Positions 44,725-56,668 are shown, counted from the first letter of the stretch. The stretch: 64,000 nt of DNA from Streptococcus viridans (GCF_900636365.1 NZ_LR134266.1:62001-126000); one strand, 5' to 3'. The notes: generated by a model not told the origin, from the sequence alone. Numbers and translations are program-made.

Positions 44725-44801
44725 CTTTGCTTTTCTTAGGAGGAAATTATTTCGTTTGAGGTAAGCAAATTTATTGCTTCGATTTTTTTAAAATGACATA
44801 C

Positions 44802-44828
44802 TTGATAAATCAATTATTGATAAATCAA
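44802..44828 (+). promoter_or_regulatory. Tandem operator for the MarR-type regulator
   Basis: TTGATAAATCAA occurs twice (44802-44813 and 44817-44828), each a near-palindrome, 22 bases before the marR start. Confidence 0.7.
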
Positions 44829-44849
44829 TAAAAAGATCGGAGAGAAGGA

Positions 44850-45275
44850 ATGTCAGAAATGCATGACTTGCCTTATCAGTTGAAGCTAGCTGATCAGTCT
44901 TCAACCCAATTATTTGAAAAACAATTGGGCGTTAGTCTAACTCGTTATCAGATGCTTCAGTTGTTAGTAGCAGAAGCGCCGTGTAGCCAAGCGGCCCTTC
45001 AGGAGAAACTAGCAATTGACCCTGCAGCCTTAACCCGCCACTTCAAAGTCTTAGAAGCTAGTGGCTATGTTACTCGTACTCGCAATCCAGAAAATCAACG
45101 GGAGATTGTGGTGGAACTTACGGAGCTTGCCAGAGATCGGTTGTTGGTCCATCCTCCAGCACATCATCTACAGGTAAAAGGCCAGATGGATCAGATTCTT
45201 TCTGAAAAAGAGCGGAATCAGTTGAGACACCTACTCGAAAAGTTGGTGTCTGGCCTCGAGCAAATTACATTTTAA
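44850..45275 (+). CDS. MarR-family transcriptional regulator
   Basis: A 141-residue winged-helix protein. The recognition helix region is EKLAIDPAALTRHFKVLEASGYV and the wing is TRTRNPENQREIVVELTE. Dimerising helices lie at both ends. Tandem 12-bp repeats upstream suggest autoregulation, and the DUF1304 membrane protein encoded 12 bases downstream is its likely target. AGAAGGA precedes the ATG. Confidence 0.9.
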   Translation: MSEMHDLPYQLKLADQSSTQLFEKQLGVSLTRYQMLQLLVAEAPCSQAALQEKLAIDPAALTRHFKVLEASGYVTRTRNPENQREIVVELTELARDRLLVHPPAHHLQVKGQMDQILSEKERNQLRHLLEKLVSGLEQITF

Positions 45276-45287
45276 AAGGAGAATAAT

Positions 45288-45650
45288 ATGTCTGTCTTAA
45301 CCATTGTTTTAGCAAGCCTTGCTGCTTTTGAGCATTTCTATATTTTTTATCTTGAGAGTTTAGCAACCCACTCGGCATCGACTAGTCGTGTCTTTAATAT
45401 GGATCAGGAAGAATTGCATCGTCCATCTGTGACGGCTCTCTTCAAAAACCAAGGCATTTATAATGCTCTGATTGGTGTCTTCCTCCTTTACGGCCTCTTC
45501 ATAGCTAGAAATAGTGAAATTGTCACGATCTTTCTGCTCTTTATTATTGGTGCAGCAGCTTATGGGGCTGTAACTTCTAATAAAAAAATCATCTTGACCC
45601 AAGGTGGTCCAGCAATAGTCGCTTTAGCCAGCCTTCTTCTGCTTGGATAA
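45288..45650 (+). CDS. DUF1304 membrane protein
   Basis: A 120-residue protein with four hydrophobic helices and the family pattern FEHFYIFYLESLATHS followed by FKNQGIYNALIGVFLLYG. The function of the family is unknown. It forms a two-gene unit with the MarR-type regulator, which often controls export or stress proteins. AAAAGGAG precedes the ATG and a terminator follows. Confidence 0.87.
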   Translation: MSVLTIVLASLAAFEHFYIFYLESLATHSASTSRVFNMDQEELHRPSVTALFKNQGIYNALIGVFLLYGLFIARNSEIVTIFLLFIIGAAAYGAVTSNKKIILTQGGPAIVALASLLLLG

Positions 45651-45655
45651 GGATC

Positions 45656-45686
45656 AACTCTTCCAGATTGGGAAGAGTTTTTCTTT
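45656..45686 (+). terminator. Terminator after the DUF1304 gene
   Basis: A perfect 9-bp stem, AACTCTTCC / GGAAGAGTT, with a 6-base loop and a T-rich tail. Confidence 0.9.
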
Positions 45687-45858
45687 CCTATTCTTAGGGC
45701 TGCAATGGCAAGGACTCCGTCTTCAGTTACCAGCTTGTAGCAAAAAACAACTGCATGCTTTGCGCCTCAGCTTTTAATTTTCTTGAAGTTTTCTATAAGG
45801 AATCGTTTAGGTTTGAGCTGTATACTAAACTCATCCAATAAGAAATGAGGTACAGAAA

Positions 45859-45930
45859 ATGAAAATCTCAGTTAATTATCCAAAACGCTTTAAGAAATTT
45901 CCACAACAAGGTTCTTGTTACGGCGAATAA
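45859..45930 (+). CDS. 23-residue basic peptide of unknown function
   Basis: A short frame starting MKISVNYPKRFKKF and ending QGSCYGE, with GAGG 9 bases before the ATG and a -10-like TATACT at 45821. It carries five basic residues, one Cys and a small polar end. It lies alone between two terminators, upstream of polA, where pneumococcus has the competence-induced small gene ccs16; I cannot confirm homology. No export leader or modifying enzyme is nearby, so this is a tentative gene. Confidence 0.4.
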   Translation: MKISVNYPKRFKKFPQQGSCYGE

Positions 45931-45970
45931 ACACTTCTCTTCATTTTTCATAAGAAACTCCTAAAGAAGG

Positions 45971-45996
45971 CTCTACCCGAAAGGGTAGAGTTTTTA
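45971..45996 (+). terminator. Terminator before polA
   Basis: A perfect 8-bp stem, CTCTACCC / GGGTAGAG, with a GAAA loop and T5. Confidence 0.93.
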
Positions 45997-46019
45997 TGTA
46001 CCAGAGACCTTGTGATTCG

Positions 46020-46028
46020 TGATATAAT
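46020..46028 (+). promoter_or_regulatory. polA promoter giving a leaderless or near-leaderless mRNA
   Basis: Extended -10 TGATATAAT ends 6 bases before the polA ATG, so transcription should start at or within a base or two of the start codon. No ribosome binding site is present. Confidence 0.65.
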
Positions 46029-46034
46029 AGGCCT

Positions 46035-48680
46035 ATGGAAAAAAAGAACAAATTACTACTCATCGACGGGTCTTCCGTCGCTTTTCGTGCCTTTTTCGCA
46101 CTCTATAATCAAATCGATCGCTTCAAAAATGCCAATGGGTTGCATACCAATGCGGTCTATGGCTTTAACCTCATGTTGAGCCATCTCTTGGAGCGCATCC
46201 AACCGACTCATGTCCTCGTTGCTTTCGATGCAGGAAAGACGACCTTTCGGACGGAGATGTATGCCGACTACAAAGGAGGTCGGGCAAAAACACCAGATGA
46301 ATTCCGTGAGCAGTTCCCTTTTATTCGCGAGCAACTAGATCATTTGGGGATCCGCCATTATGAGCTAGCCCAGTATGAAGCGGATGATATTATTGGAACG
46401 CTAGATAAGATGGCGGAAACTAGCTCGGTGCCATTTGAAGTCACCATTGTCTCTGGGGATAAGGATTTGATCCAGCTGACAGATGACAATACGGTGGTTG
46501 AGATTTCCAAAAAAGGGGTAGCAGAGTTTGAGGAATTCACTCCAGCCTATCTGAAAGAAAAAATGGGTCTGACACCAGAGCAATTTATCGACCTCAAGGC
46601 CTTGATGGGAGATAAGTCGGATAATATCCCAGGTGTCACTAAGATTGGAGAAAAGACCGGGATCAAACTGCTCCTTGAGTATGGCTCTCTTGATGGCATT
46701 TACGAGCATATCGATGAGATGAAGGCTTCTAAGATGAAGGAAAACCTCATCAACGACAAGGAGCAGGCCTACCTATCCAAGACCCTGGCGACCATCGATA
46801 CCAATGCACCCATTGAGATTGGTCTGGATGACATCACCTATACGGGTCCTCATCTAGAAAATCTTGCCAAGTTTTATGAGGAGATGGGCTTCAAGCAACT
46901 CCGCCAAGCCTTGGATTTAAGCGGGGAAGCAGCAACTCCTGTAGACCTTGACTATACAGAAGTCGAGCAAGTCACTCCAGATATGCTTACGGAAGATAGT
47001 TTCTTCCATTTCGAGATTTTTGGGGACAACTACCATACGGAACCCATTATCGGCTTTGCATGGGGGACCAAAGGTCAGCTCTACGCAAGTACAGATACTG
47101 CTCTTTTACAAACACCGATTTTCAAAGAATTTCTCGAAAAAACGCCCCTTAAGGTCTATGACTTTAAGCGGGCCAAGGTCTTGCTCAGCCACTTGGGCAT
47201 TACCCTGCAAAAGCCGGCTTTTGATAGTCGATTGGCCAAGTATCTCTTGTCGACCGTAGAGGACAATGAAATTTCAACCATTGCGAGTCTCTATAGTCAG
47301 ATTGCGCTACCGCTGGACGAAGTCGTTTATGGCAAGGGAGCCAAAAAAGCTATCCCAGAAAAGGCGGTCCTATTAGAGCATTTGGCACGAAAAGTCGCTG
47401 TTCTACTGGATACCGAGGGGCCCATGGTGGAGCAGTTGCAAGCCCATGACCAATTAGATTTGCTCTATGATATGGAGCAACCACTAGCAGCTGTTTTGGC
47501 CAAGATGGAAATCGCGGGGATCAAGGTAGAGCGCCAGACCCTCAAAGACATGCAGGTGGAAAACGAGGTGATCTTGGAGCGCTTAACTCAAGAAATCTAT
47601 GAGCTTGCAGGAGAAGAGTTTAACATCAATTCTCCAAAACAATTGGGTGTCATCCTCTTTGAAAAATTGGAACTTCCTCTTGAATATACCAAAAAGACCA
47701 AAACCGGCTATTCCACAGCTGTTGATGTCTTGGAACGCCTGGCTCCAATCGCCCCGATCGTGTCTAAGATTCTTGAATACCGCCAAATTGCCAAGATTCA
47801 ATCGACCTATGTCATTGGTCTTCAAGATTGGATTTTGGAAGATGGGAAGATCCATACCCGCTATGTGCAAGATTTGACGCAGACGGGACGCTTGTCCAGC
47901 GTGGATCCCAACCTGCAAAACATTCCTATCCGTTTGGAGCAAGGCCGTCTCATTCGCAAGGCCTTTGTCCCAGAAGAGGAAAACAGTGTCTTGTTGAGTT
48001 CAGACTATTCACAGATCGAATTGCGCGTCTTGGCCCATATTTCAGGAGATGAGCATTTGATTGATGCCTTTCAGCATGGGGCAGATATCCATACATCGAC
48101 TGCTATGCGGGTCTTCAATATTGAAAAACCAGAAGATGTGACGCCGAATGACCGTCGCAATGCCAAGGCAGTAAACTTCGGCGTGGTTTATGGAATTTCC
48201 GATTTTGGACTGTCTAACAACCTAGGGATCAGTCGAAAAGAAGCCAAAGCCTACATTGAGACCTACTTCGAACGCTACCCTGGCATCAAGGACTATATGG
48301 AGAGAGTGGTACGGGAAGCGCGTGACAAAGGCTATGTAGAAACTCTCTTCAAGCGTCGTCGGGAAATTCCAGATATCAATTCTCGCAACTTCAATGTTCG
48401 AGGCTTTGCGGAACGGACAGCAATCAACTCACCGATCCAAGGATCGGCGGCAGATATTTTGAAAATTGCCATGATCCACTTGGACCAAGCCTTAGAAGCA
48501 GGTGCATACAAGACCAAGATGCTTCTTCAGGTTCACGATGAAATTGTTCTGCAAGTACCAACTGATGAACTTGCAGCGATCAAAGCACTTGTCAAAGAGA
48601 CCATGGAATCTGCTATTGAACTTGCGGTACCACTGGAAGCCGATGAGAATGAAGGCAAAACATGGTATGAAGCCAAATAA
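46035..48680 (+). CDS. polA: DNA polymerase I
   Basis: An 881-residue repair and Okazaki-processing polymerase. The 5' nuclease domain covers about residues 1-290 (LLLIDGSSVAFRAFF, YEADDIIGTL, VSGDKDLIQL). The middle 3'-5' exonuclease-like domain lacks the catalytic acidic set, as in Bacillus and pneumococcal enzymes. The polymerase domain has motif A (LLSSDYSQIELRVLAHISGD), motif B (RRNAKAVNFGVVYG) and motif C (LLQVHDEIV). The start fits the family but there is no Shine-Dalgarno sequence. Confidence 0.97.
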   Translation: MEKKNKLLLIDGSSVAFRAFFALYNQIDRFKNANGLHTNAVYGFNLMLSHLLERIQPTHVLVAFDAGKTTFRTEMYADYKGGRAKTPDEFREQFPFIREQLDHLGIRHYELAQYEADDIIGTLDKMAETSSVPFEVTIVSGDKDLIQLTDDNTVVEISKKGVAEFEEFTPAYLKEKMGLTPEQFIDLKALMGDKSDNIPGVTKIGEKTGIKLLLEYGSLDGIYEHIDEMKASKMKENLINDKEQAYLSKTLATIDTNAPIEIGLDDITYTGPHLENLAKFYEEMGFKQLRQALDLSGEAATPVDLDYTEVEQVTPDMLTEDSFFHFEIFGDNYHTEPIIGFAWGTKGQLYASTDTALLQTPIFKEFLEKTPLKVYDFKRAKVLLSHLGITLQKPAFDSRLAKYLLSTVEDNEISTIASLYSQIALPLDEVVYGKGAKKAIPEKAVLLEHLARKVAVLLDTEGPMVEQLQAHDQLDLLYDMEQPLAAVLAKMEIAGIKVERQTLKDMQVENEVILERLTQEIYELAGEEFNINSPKQLGVILFEKLELPLEYTKKTKTGYSTAVDVLERLAPIAPIVSKILEYRQIAKIQSTYVIGLQDWILEDGKIHTRYVQDLTQTGRLSSVDPNLQNIPIRLEQGRLIRKAFVPEEENSVLLSSDYSQIELRVLAHISGDEHLIDAFQHGADIHTSTAMRVFNIEKPEDVTPNDRRNAKAVNFGVVYGISDFGLSNNLGISRKEAKAYIETYFERYPGIKDYMERVVREARDKGYVETLFKRRREIPDINSRNFNVRGFAERTAINSPIQGSAADILKIAMIHLDQALEAGAYKTKMLLQVHDEIVLQVPTDELAAIKALVKETMESAIELAVPLEADENEGKTWYEAK

Positions 48681-48701
48681 GATTGAGTTTGTTCAAAACA
48701 G

Positions 48702-48739
48702 AAAGCGGTAGGAGACTTTTCAGTTTCCTACCGCTTTTA
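48702..48739 (+). terminator. Terminator after polA
   Basis: A perfect 12-bp stem, AAAGCGGTAGGA / TCCTACCGCTTT, with a 12-base loop and a short T tail. Confidence 0.85.
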
Positions 48740-48814
48740 ACGACAAACACTTGCAATGCCCTCCGGATTGTTATACTATTTAAAGAAAGGAAACGCATAC
48801 AAAAGGAGATTCAT

Positions 48815-49255
48815 ATGGCCTATTCATTTCGCAATCCTAGTGATGGCGTTATCAAACATTACTTAGAAACAAGCAAAATCATTGCTGTAGTTGGATTATC
48901 TGACCGTGAAGAGACGACCAGCCATCGTGTCAGCAAGGAGATGCAAGAGCGGGGCTATCGGATTATTCCCGTTAATCCTCGTGCAGCCGGTGGCCAAATC
49001 CTTGGAGAAACGGTGTACGCTAGCCTGCAGGAAATTCCTTTCCCAGTAGATATCGTCGATGTTTACCGTCGCAGTGAGTTTTTGCCAGATGTAGCGCGTG
49101 ACTTTATCGAGTCGGATGCGAAGATTTTCTGGGCGCAACTAGAGCTGGAAAATCAAGAAGCAGAAGAAATCCTTCGTGGAGCTGGACGAGAAGATATCGT
49201 CATGAACCGCTGTATCAAACGCGAGCACACTCGTTTGGTCTTAGGAGAAGGATAG
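48815..49255 (+). CDS. CoA-binding domain protein
   Basis: A 146-residue Rossmann-fold protein (YccU/HcgC-like). The nucleotide-binding region is KIIAVVGLSDREETTSHRVS; conserved later parts are YRIIPVNPRAAGGQILGE and DIVDVYRRSEFLPDV. Members bind CoA; the role is not known. ATG 48815 has AAAAGGAG 7 bases upstream, and a promoter (TTGTTATACT, extended -10) lies 38 bases before it. The longer frame toward 48683 runs through the polA terminator. Confidence 0.88.
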   Translation: MAYSFRNPSDGVIKHYLETSKIIAVVGLSDREETTSHRVSKEMQERGYRIIPVNPRAAGGQILGETVYASLQEIPFPVDIVDVYRRSEFLPDVARDFIESDAKIFWAQLELENQEAEEILRGAGREDIVMNRCIKREHTRLVLGEG

Positions 49256-49353
49256 CCTTTGATTTATCCCAGAACCTCGCGTCTTTCATCCAGTGATTAA
49301 ATTGATACGAGAGATGAAATAAATACAGACGGATTTCCCTAACAGAGAAAAAA

Positions 49354-49402
49354 GAACCCGCCTAGCGATGTGGAGGAATGAACTCCAATCGAAGGTGGGT
49401 TT
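49354..49402. terminator. Bidirectional stem-loop between convergent genes
   Basis: AACCC-CC-CGAT-TGGAG pairs with CTCCA-TCG-GG-GGGTT around GAATGAA, with bulges; T-rich tracts flank it on both strands. Confidence 0.75.
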
Positions 49403-49416
49403 TCTTGTTTTCTTTG

Positions 49417-51598
<2,182 letters not shown>

Positions 51599-51663
51599 GA
51601 GAAGTTAAATAGAAAGAAAAAAGACTACAGCCATCCGAGAATAATAGGAATGACTGCGAGGCG

Positions 51664-51785
51664 CAGTGGTTGATTGGTATCTTTGTTCTCTTATTAAGCT
51701 CCAAAGATAACCTAATCAACTGTGCGGGGGCGAGACAACGAACAAATTTGGATATAAATTTGTTCTGTCTCACTCCCTTTTTTCT
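51664..51785. repeat. Intergenic repeat, GCAGTGGTTGATTGG family, second copy
   Basis: Nearly identical to 26250-26364. Here the inner hairpin reads GAACAAATTT/AAATTTGTTC where the other copy has GAACAATTTT/AATTGTTC, so pairing is kept while bases change. The GGGCGAGACA/TGTCTCACTC stem is followed by a T6 run and can end tgt. Confidence 0.87.
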
Positions 51786-51866
51786 ATATAATAGCAACTT
51801 TTTTAGCACGCTTTTTCTTTCGAAAACACTTTCATCGAAAAAAAGAAAAAAATCTGCTCAAATTCC

Positions 51867-51895
51867 TTGCATTGGGGCTTTCATTGTGTTAAACT
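51867..51895 (+). promoter_or_regulatory. S10 operon promoter
   Basis: TTGCAT (51867-51872), a 17-bp spacer and TAAACT (51890-51895). Confidence 0.65.
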
Positions 51896-51903
51896 ACTAT
51901 GGT

Positions 51904-51990
51904 GCTGTGAAAAACAGCTATTAGCTTTGATGCAAGAGGTTGCGACACGCTCGGTTGCATTGCCACGCAACGCGCGTCGGTTTTCTTGTG
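51904..51990 (+). promoter_or_regulatory. Structured leader of the S10 operon
   Basis: A small hairpin (GCTGT/ACAGC, 51904-51918) is followed by a larger one in which CGACACGC (51943) pairs with GCGCGTCG (51972) around GTTGC/GCAAC, ending in GTTTTCTT. It could be a ribosomal-protein target or an attenuator. Confidence 0.6.
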
Positions 51991-52031
51991 GAGCTAGCCT
52001 ATTATCTTAAATAGACGAAAAGGAGAAAAAG

Positions 52032-52340
52032 ATGGCAAACAAAAAAATCCGCATCCGTTTGAAAGCGTACGAACACCGTACACTTGATACAGCGGCTGCA
52101 AAAATCGTAGAATCAGCTACTCGTACAGGTGCACAAGTTGCAGGTCCAATCCCACTTCCAACTGAGCGTAGCCTCTACACAATCATTCGTGCGACTCACA
52201 AATACAAAGATTCTCGCGAACAGTTCGAAATGCGTACACACAAACGTTTGATCGATATCATCAACCCAACTCAAAAAACAGTTGACGCTTTGATGAAATT
52301 GGATCTTCCAAGTGGTGTAAACGTAGAAATCAAACTTTAA
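52032..52340 (+). CDS. rpsJ: 30S ribosomal protein uS10
   Basis: A 102-residue protein starting [20 protein letters not shown], first gene of the S10 operon. It also acts as NusE in antitermination. AAAAGGAG precedes the ATG. An 83-base gap with a small hairpin (GAGC/GCTC) leads to rplC. Confidence 0.98.
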   Translation: MANKKIRIRLKAYEHRTLDTAAAKIVESATRTGAQVAGPIPLPTERSLYTIIRATHKYKDSREQFEMRTHKRLIDIINPTQKTVDALMKLDLPSGVNVEIKL

Positions 52341-52423
52341 TCTAAAGCTTGATACCTTGAGCATAAAAAACGCTCGTTAAAAACTTTTTGAATAAAAAAC
52401 TATAGAAAAGGAACTATTTTCTC

Positions 52424-53050
52424 ATGACAAAAGGAATCTTAGGGAAAAAAGTGGGAATGACTCAAATCTTCACTGAAGCTGGCGAATTGATCCCTGTAAC
52501 AGTTATCGAAGCAACTCCAAACGTTGTTCTTCAAGTTAAAACTGTTGAAACAGATGGTTACAACGCTATCCAAGTTGGTTTCGATGACAAACGCGAAGTA
52601 TTGAGCAACAAACCTGCTAAAGGACATGTAGCAAAAGCTAACACGGCTCCTAAGCGCTTCATTCGTGAATTCAAAAACGTTGAAGGCTTGGAAGTTGGTG
52701 CTGAAATCACAGTTGACACTTTTGAAGCTGGAGACATTGTTGATGTAACTGGTACTTCTAAAGGTAAAGGTTTCCAAGGTGTTATCAAACGCCACGGACA
52801 ATCACGTGGACCTATGGCTCACGGTTCTCGTTACCACCGTCGTCCAGGTTCTATGGGACCTGTTGCACCTAACCGCGTATTCAAAGGTAAAAACCTTGCA
52901 GGACGCATGGGTGGCGATCGTGTAACTATTCAAAACCTTGAAGTTGTACAAGTTGTTCCAGAAAAGAACGTTATCCTTATTAAAGGTAACGTACCAGGTG
53001 CTAAGAAATCTCTTATCACTATCAAGTCAGCAGTTAAAGCTGGTAAATAA
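52424..53050 (+). CDS. rplC: 50S ribosomal protein uL3
   Basis: A 208-residue early-assembly protein of the large subunit, with the [16 protein letters not shown] start and the peptidyl-transferase-reaching loop rich in Gly/Arg/His ([17 protein letters not shown]). The AAAGGA site is 11 bases from the ATG, a little far. Confidence 0.98.
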   Translation: MTKGILGKKVGMTQIFTEAGELIPVTVIEATPNVVLQVKTVETDGYNAIQVGFDDKREVLSNKPAKGHVAKANTAPKRFIREFKNVEGLEVGAEITVDTFEAGDIVDVTGTSKGKGFQGVIKRHGQSRGPMAHGSRYHRRPGSMGPVAPNRVFKGKNLAGRMGGDRVTIQNLEVVQVVPEKNVILIKGNVPGAKKSLITIKSAVKAGK

Positions 53051-53074
53051 TAAGGAAAGGGGAATACAGTCAAA

Positions 53075-53698
53075 ATGGCAAATGTAACATTATTCGACCA
53101 AACTGGTAAACAAGCGGGCGAAGTTGTTCTTAACGATGCGATCTTTGGTATCGAACCAAACCAAGCAGTTGTATTTGATGTGATTATCAGCCAACGTGCT
53201 AGCCTTCGTCAAGGAACTCACGCAGTTAAAAACCGCTCAGCCGTTTCAGGTGGTGGACGCAAACCATGGCGTCAAAAAGGAACTGGACGTGCGCGTCAAG
53301 GTTCTATCCGCTCTCCACAATGGCGTGGTGGTGGAATCGTCTTCGGACCAACTCCACGTAGCTATGCGTACAAACTTCCTCAAAAAGTTCGTCGCCTTGC
53401 GCTTAAATCTGTTTACTCAGAAAAAGTTGCTGAAAACAAATTTGTAGCCGTTGATTCTCTTGAATTTACAGCTCCAAAAACTGCTGAATTTGCAAAAGTT
53501 CTTGCAGCTTTGAGCATCGATTCTAAAGTCCTTGTTATTCTTGAAGAAGGAAACGAATTCGCAGCTCTTTCAGCTCGTAACCTTCCAAACGTGAAAGTTG
53601 CGACTGCTACAACTGCAAGTGTTCTTGACATCGCAAATAGTGACAAACTTCTTGTTACTCAAGCAGCTATCTCTAAAATCGAGGAGGTTCTTGCATAA
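53075..53698 (+). CDS. rplD: 50S ribosomal protein uL4
   Basis: A 207-residue protein lining the exit tunnel; the tunnel loop is in [18 protein letters not shown], where macrolide-resistance changes occur in other streptococci. The sequence there looks wild type. In many bacteria L4 controls the S10 operon. It overlaps rplW by one base (TAATG). Confidence 0.98.
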   Translation: MANVTLFDQTGKQAGEVVLNDAIFGIEPNQAVVFDVIISQRASLRQGTHAVKNRSAVSGGGRKPWRQKGTGRARQGSIRSPQWRGGGIVFGPTPRSYAYKLPQKVRRLALKSVYSEKVAENKFVAVDSLEFTAPKTAEFAKVLAALSIDSKVLVILEEGNEFAALSARNLPNVKVATATTASVLDIANSDKLLVTQAAISKIEEVLA

Positions 53699-53994
53699 TG
53701 AATTTGTATGATGTTATCAAAAAACCTGTTATCACTGAAAAGTCAATGGCTCAACTTGAAGCAGGGAAATATGTATTCGAAGTTGACACTCGCGCTCACA
53801 AACTTTTGATCAAACAAGCTGTTGAAGCTGCCTTTGAAGGTGTAAAAGTTGCGAATGTGAACACTGTAAACGTAAAACCTAAAGCAAAACGCGTTGGACG
53901 TTACACTGGTTTTACTTCAAAAACTAAAAAAGCTATCATCACGCTTACAGCTGATTCAAAAGCAATCGAGTTGTTCGCTACTGAAGCTGAATAA
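53698..53994 (+). CDS. rplW: 50S ribosomal protein uL23
   Basis: A 98-residue protein at the tunnel exit where trigger factor and SRP dock. The start [17 protein letters not shown] is the family signature. Its ATG shares a base with the rplD stop, so translation is coupled. Confidence 0.98.
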   Translation: MNLYDVIKKPVITEKSMAQLEAGKYVFEVDTRAHKLLIKQAVEAAFEGVKVANVNTVNVKPKAKRVGRYTGFTSKTKKAIITLTADSKAIELFATEAE

Positions 53995-54011
53995 TCTAAG
54001 GAGGAAATATC

Positions 54012-54845
54012 GTGGGAATTCGTGTTTATAAACCAACAACAAACGGTCGCCGTAATATGACTTCTTTGGATTTCGCTGAAATCACAACAAGCACACCAGA
54101 GAAATCTTTGCTCGTTTCATTGAAGAGCAAAGCAGGTCGTAACAACAACGGACGTATTACAGTTCGTCACCAAGGTGGTGGACACAAACGTCATTACCGT
54201 TTGATTGACTTCAAACGTAACAAAGATAACGTTGAAGCAGTTGTAAAAACAATTGAGTACGATCCAAACCGTTCTGCAAACATCGCTTTGGTACACTACA
54301 CTGACGGTGTGAAAGCATACATCATCGCTCCAAAAGGTCTTGAAGTTGGCCAACGTATCGTTTCAGGTCCAGAAGCAGATATCAAAGTCGGAAACGCTCT
54401 TCCACTTGCTAACATCCCAGTTGGTACTTTGATCCACAACATCGAATTGAAACCAGGTCGTGGTGGAGAATTGGTACGTGCTGCTGGAGCTTCTGCTCAA
54501 GTATTGGGTGCTGAAGGTAAATACGTTCTTGTTCGTCTTCAATCAGGCGAAGTTCGTATGATTCTTGGTACTTGCCGTGCTACGGTTGGTGTTGTCGGAA
54601 ACGAACAACATGGACTTGTAAACCTTGGTAAAGCAGGTCGTAGCCGTTGGAAAGGTATCCGTCCAACAGTTCGTGGTTCTGTAATGAACCCGAATGATCA
54701 CCCACACGGTGGTGGTGAAGGTAAAGCACCAGTTGGTCGTAAAGCGCCATCTACTCCATGGGGCAAACCTGCTCTTGGTCTTAAAACTCGTAACAAGAAA
54801 GCGAAATCTGACAAACTTATCGTTCGTCGTCGCAACGAGAAATAA
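54012..54845 (+). CDS. rplB: 50S ribosomal protein uL2
   Basis: A 277-residue, highly conserved protein needed for subunit joining and peptidyl transfer. The end has [18 protein letters not shown] with the key His in [10 protein letters not shown]. It starts with GTG after AAGGAGG. Confidence 0.98.
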   Translation: MGIRVYKPTTNGRRNMTSLDFAEITTSTPEKSLLVSLKSKAGRNNNGRITVRHQGGGHKRHYRLIDFKRNKDNVEAVVKTIEYDPNRSANIALVHYTDGVKAYIIAPKGLEVGQRIVSGPEADIKVGNALPLANIPVGTLIHNIELKPGRGGELVRAAGASAQVLGAEGKYVLVRLQSGEVRMILGTCRATVGVVGNEQHGLVNLGKAGRSRWKGIRPTVRGSVMNPNDHPHGGGEGKAPVGRKAPSTPWGKPALGLKTRNKKAKSDKLIVRRRNEK

Positions 54846-54947
54846 TTTAGAACTAGTCGCTTAAGCGCTAGATGATCCGCCAGCTCGGTAGCGCTCCTTG
54901 TGAGCGCAAGCCGCTGTGGTACTACATTTAAAGGAGAAAATAATAAA
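54846..54947 (+). other. Structured gap rplB-rpsS
   Basis: A 102-base non-coding stretch with paired tracts (CTAGTCGCTTAAGCGCTAG and GGTAGCGCT...AGCGCAAGCC) before the rpsS ribosome binding site. Function unknown. Confidence 0.5.
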
Positions 54948-55229
54948 ATGGGACGCAGTCTTAAAAAAGGACCTTTCGTCGATGAGCATTTGATGAAAAA
55001 AGTTGAAGCTCAAGCTAACGACGAAAAGAAAAAAGTTATCAAAACTTGGTCACGTCGTTCAACGATTTTCCCAAGTTTCATTGGTTACACTATTGCAGTT
55101 TATGATGGACGTAAACACGTACCTGTTTACATCCAAGAAGACATGGTAGGTCACAAGCTTGGTGAATTTGCACCAACTCGTACTTACAAAGGTCACGCTG
55201 CAGATGACAAGAAGACACGTAGAAAATAA
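54948..55229 (+). CDS. rpsS: 30S ribosomal protein uS19
   Basis: A 93-residue head protein ([20 protein letters not shown]). ATG 54948 follows AAAGGAG; the longer frame toward 54900 runs through the structured gap and is not coding. It is followed 11 bases later by rplV. Confidence 0.98.
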
Positions 55230-55240
55230 GGAGAACATAA

Positions 55241-55585
55241 ATGGCAGAAATTACTTCAGCTAAAGCAATGGCTCGTACAGTGCGTGTTTCACCTCGTAAA
55301 TCACGTCTTGTTCTTGACAACATCCGTGGTAAAAGCGTAGCCGATGCAGTAGCAATCTTGAAATTCACTCCAAACAAAGCAGCTGAAATCATCTTGAAAG
55401 TGTTGAACTCAGCAGTAGCAAACGCTGAAAACAACTTTGGTTTGGAAAAAGCAAACTTGGTAGTATCTGAAGCATTCGCAAACGAAGGACCAACGATGAA
55501 ACGTTTCCGTCCACGTGCGAAAGGTTCAGCTTCACCAATCAACAAACGCACAAGCCACATCACAGTGGTTGTGACAGAAAAATAA
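55241..55585 (+). CDS. rplV: 50S ribosomal protein uL22
   Basis: A 114-residue protein whose beta-hairpin loop ([19 protein letters not shown]) reaches the exit tunnel. AAGGAG lies before the ATG. Confidence 0.98.
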   Translation: MAEITSAKAMARTVRVSPRKSRLVLDNIRGKSVADAVAILKFTPNKAAEIILKVLNSAVANAENNFGLEKANLVVSEAFANEGPTMKRFRPRAKGSASPINKRTSHITVVVTEK

Positions 55586-55597
55586 GGAGGTAACATC

Positions 55598-56251
55598 GTG
55601 GGTCAAAAAGTACATCCAATTGGAATGCGTGTCGGCATCATCCGTGATTGGGATGCCAAATGGTATGCTGAAAAAGAATACGCGGATTACCTTCATGAAG
55701 ATCTTGCAATCCGCAAATTTATTCAAAAAGAATTAGCTGACGCAGCGGTTTCTACTATTGAAATCGAACGCGCAGTAAACAAAGTTAACGTTTCACTTCA
55801 CACTGCTAAACCAGGTATGGTTATCGGTAAAGGTGGAGCAAACGTCGATGCACTTCGTGCAGCTCTTAACAAATTGACAGGTAAACAAGTTCACATCAAC
55901 ATCATCGAGATCAAACGTCCTGACTTGGATGCTCACCTTGTTGGTGAAGGAATTGCTCGTCAATTGGAGCAACGTGTGGCTTTCCGTCGTGCTCAAAAAC
56001 AAGCGATCCAACGTACTATGCGCGCTGGAGCTAAAGGAATCAAAACTCAAGTATCAGGTCGTTTGAACGGTGCAGATATTGCCCGTGCTGAAGGATACTC
56101 AGAAGGTACAGTTCCACTCCACACACTTCGCGCAGACATCGATTACGCTTGGGAAGAAGCAGATACAACTTACGGTAAACTTGGTGTTAAAGTATGGATC
56201 TACCGTGGTGAAGTTCTTCCAGCTCGTAAAGACGCTAAAGGAGGTAAATAA
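55598..56251 (+). CDS. rpsC: 30S ribosomal protein uS3
   Basis: A 217-residue mRNA-entry protein with a KH domain ([14 protein letters not shown]). It starts at GTG with AAGGAGG upstream and is 3 bases from rplP. Confidence 0.98.
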   Translation: MGQKVHPIGMRVGIIRDWDAKWYAEKEYADYLHEDLAIRKFIQKELADAAVSTIEIERAVNKVNVSLHTAKPGMVIGKGGANVDALRAALNKLTGKQVHINIIEIKRPDLDAHLVGEGIARQLEQRVAFRRAQKQAIQRTMRAGAKGIKTQVSGRLNGADIARAEGYSEGTVPLHTLRADIDYAWEEADTTYGKLGVKVWIYRGEVLPARKDAKGGK

Positions 56252-56254
56252 CCA

Positions 56255-56668
56255 ATGTTAGTACCTAAACGTGTAAAACACCGTCGCGAATTCCGTGGTA
56301 AAATGCGCGGTGAAGCAAAAGGTGGAAAAGAAGTAGCATTCGGTGAATACGGTCTTCAAGCTACAACTAGCCACTGGATCACTAACCGCCAAATCGAGGC
56401 AGCTCGTATTGCCATGACTCGTTACATGAAACGTGGTGGTAAGGTTTGGATCAAGATCTTCCCACACAAATCATACACCGCTAAAGCTATCGGGGTACGT
56501 ATGGGATCTGGTAAAGGGGCACCTGAAGGTTGGGTAGCACCAGTTAAACGTGGTAAAGTAATGTTTGAAGTTGCTGGTGTATCTGAAGAGATCGCTCGCG
56601 AAGCGCTTCGTCTTGCAAGCCACAAATTACCGGTTAAATGTAAATTCGTAAAACGTGAAGCAAAATAA
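56255..56668 (+). CDS. rplP: 50S ribosomal protein uL16
   Basis: A 137-residue protein at the A-site of the large subunit ([19 protein letters not shown]). Its ribosome binding site, AAAGGAGG, lies in the last codons of rpsC. Confidence 0.98.
   Translation: MLVPKRVKHRREFRGKMRGEAKGGKEVAFGEYGLQATTSHWITNRQIEAARIAMTRYMKRGGKVWIKIFPHKSYTAKAIGVRMGSGKGAPEGWVAPVKRGKVMFEVAGVSEEIAREALRLASHKLPVKCKFVKREAK

Noticed and set aside
45918..45929. TTACGGCGAATA near the 23-residue frame as a ComX box
   Set aside because: Two extra bases break the TACGAATA motif and it lies inside the frame with only a terminator downstream.
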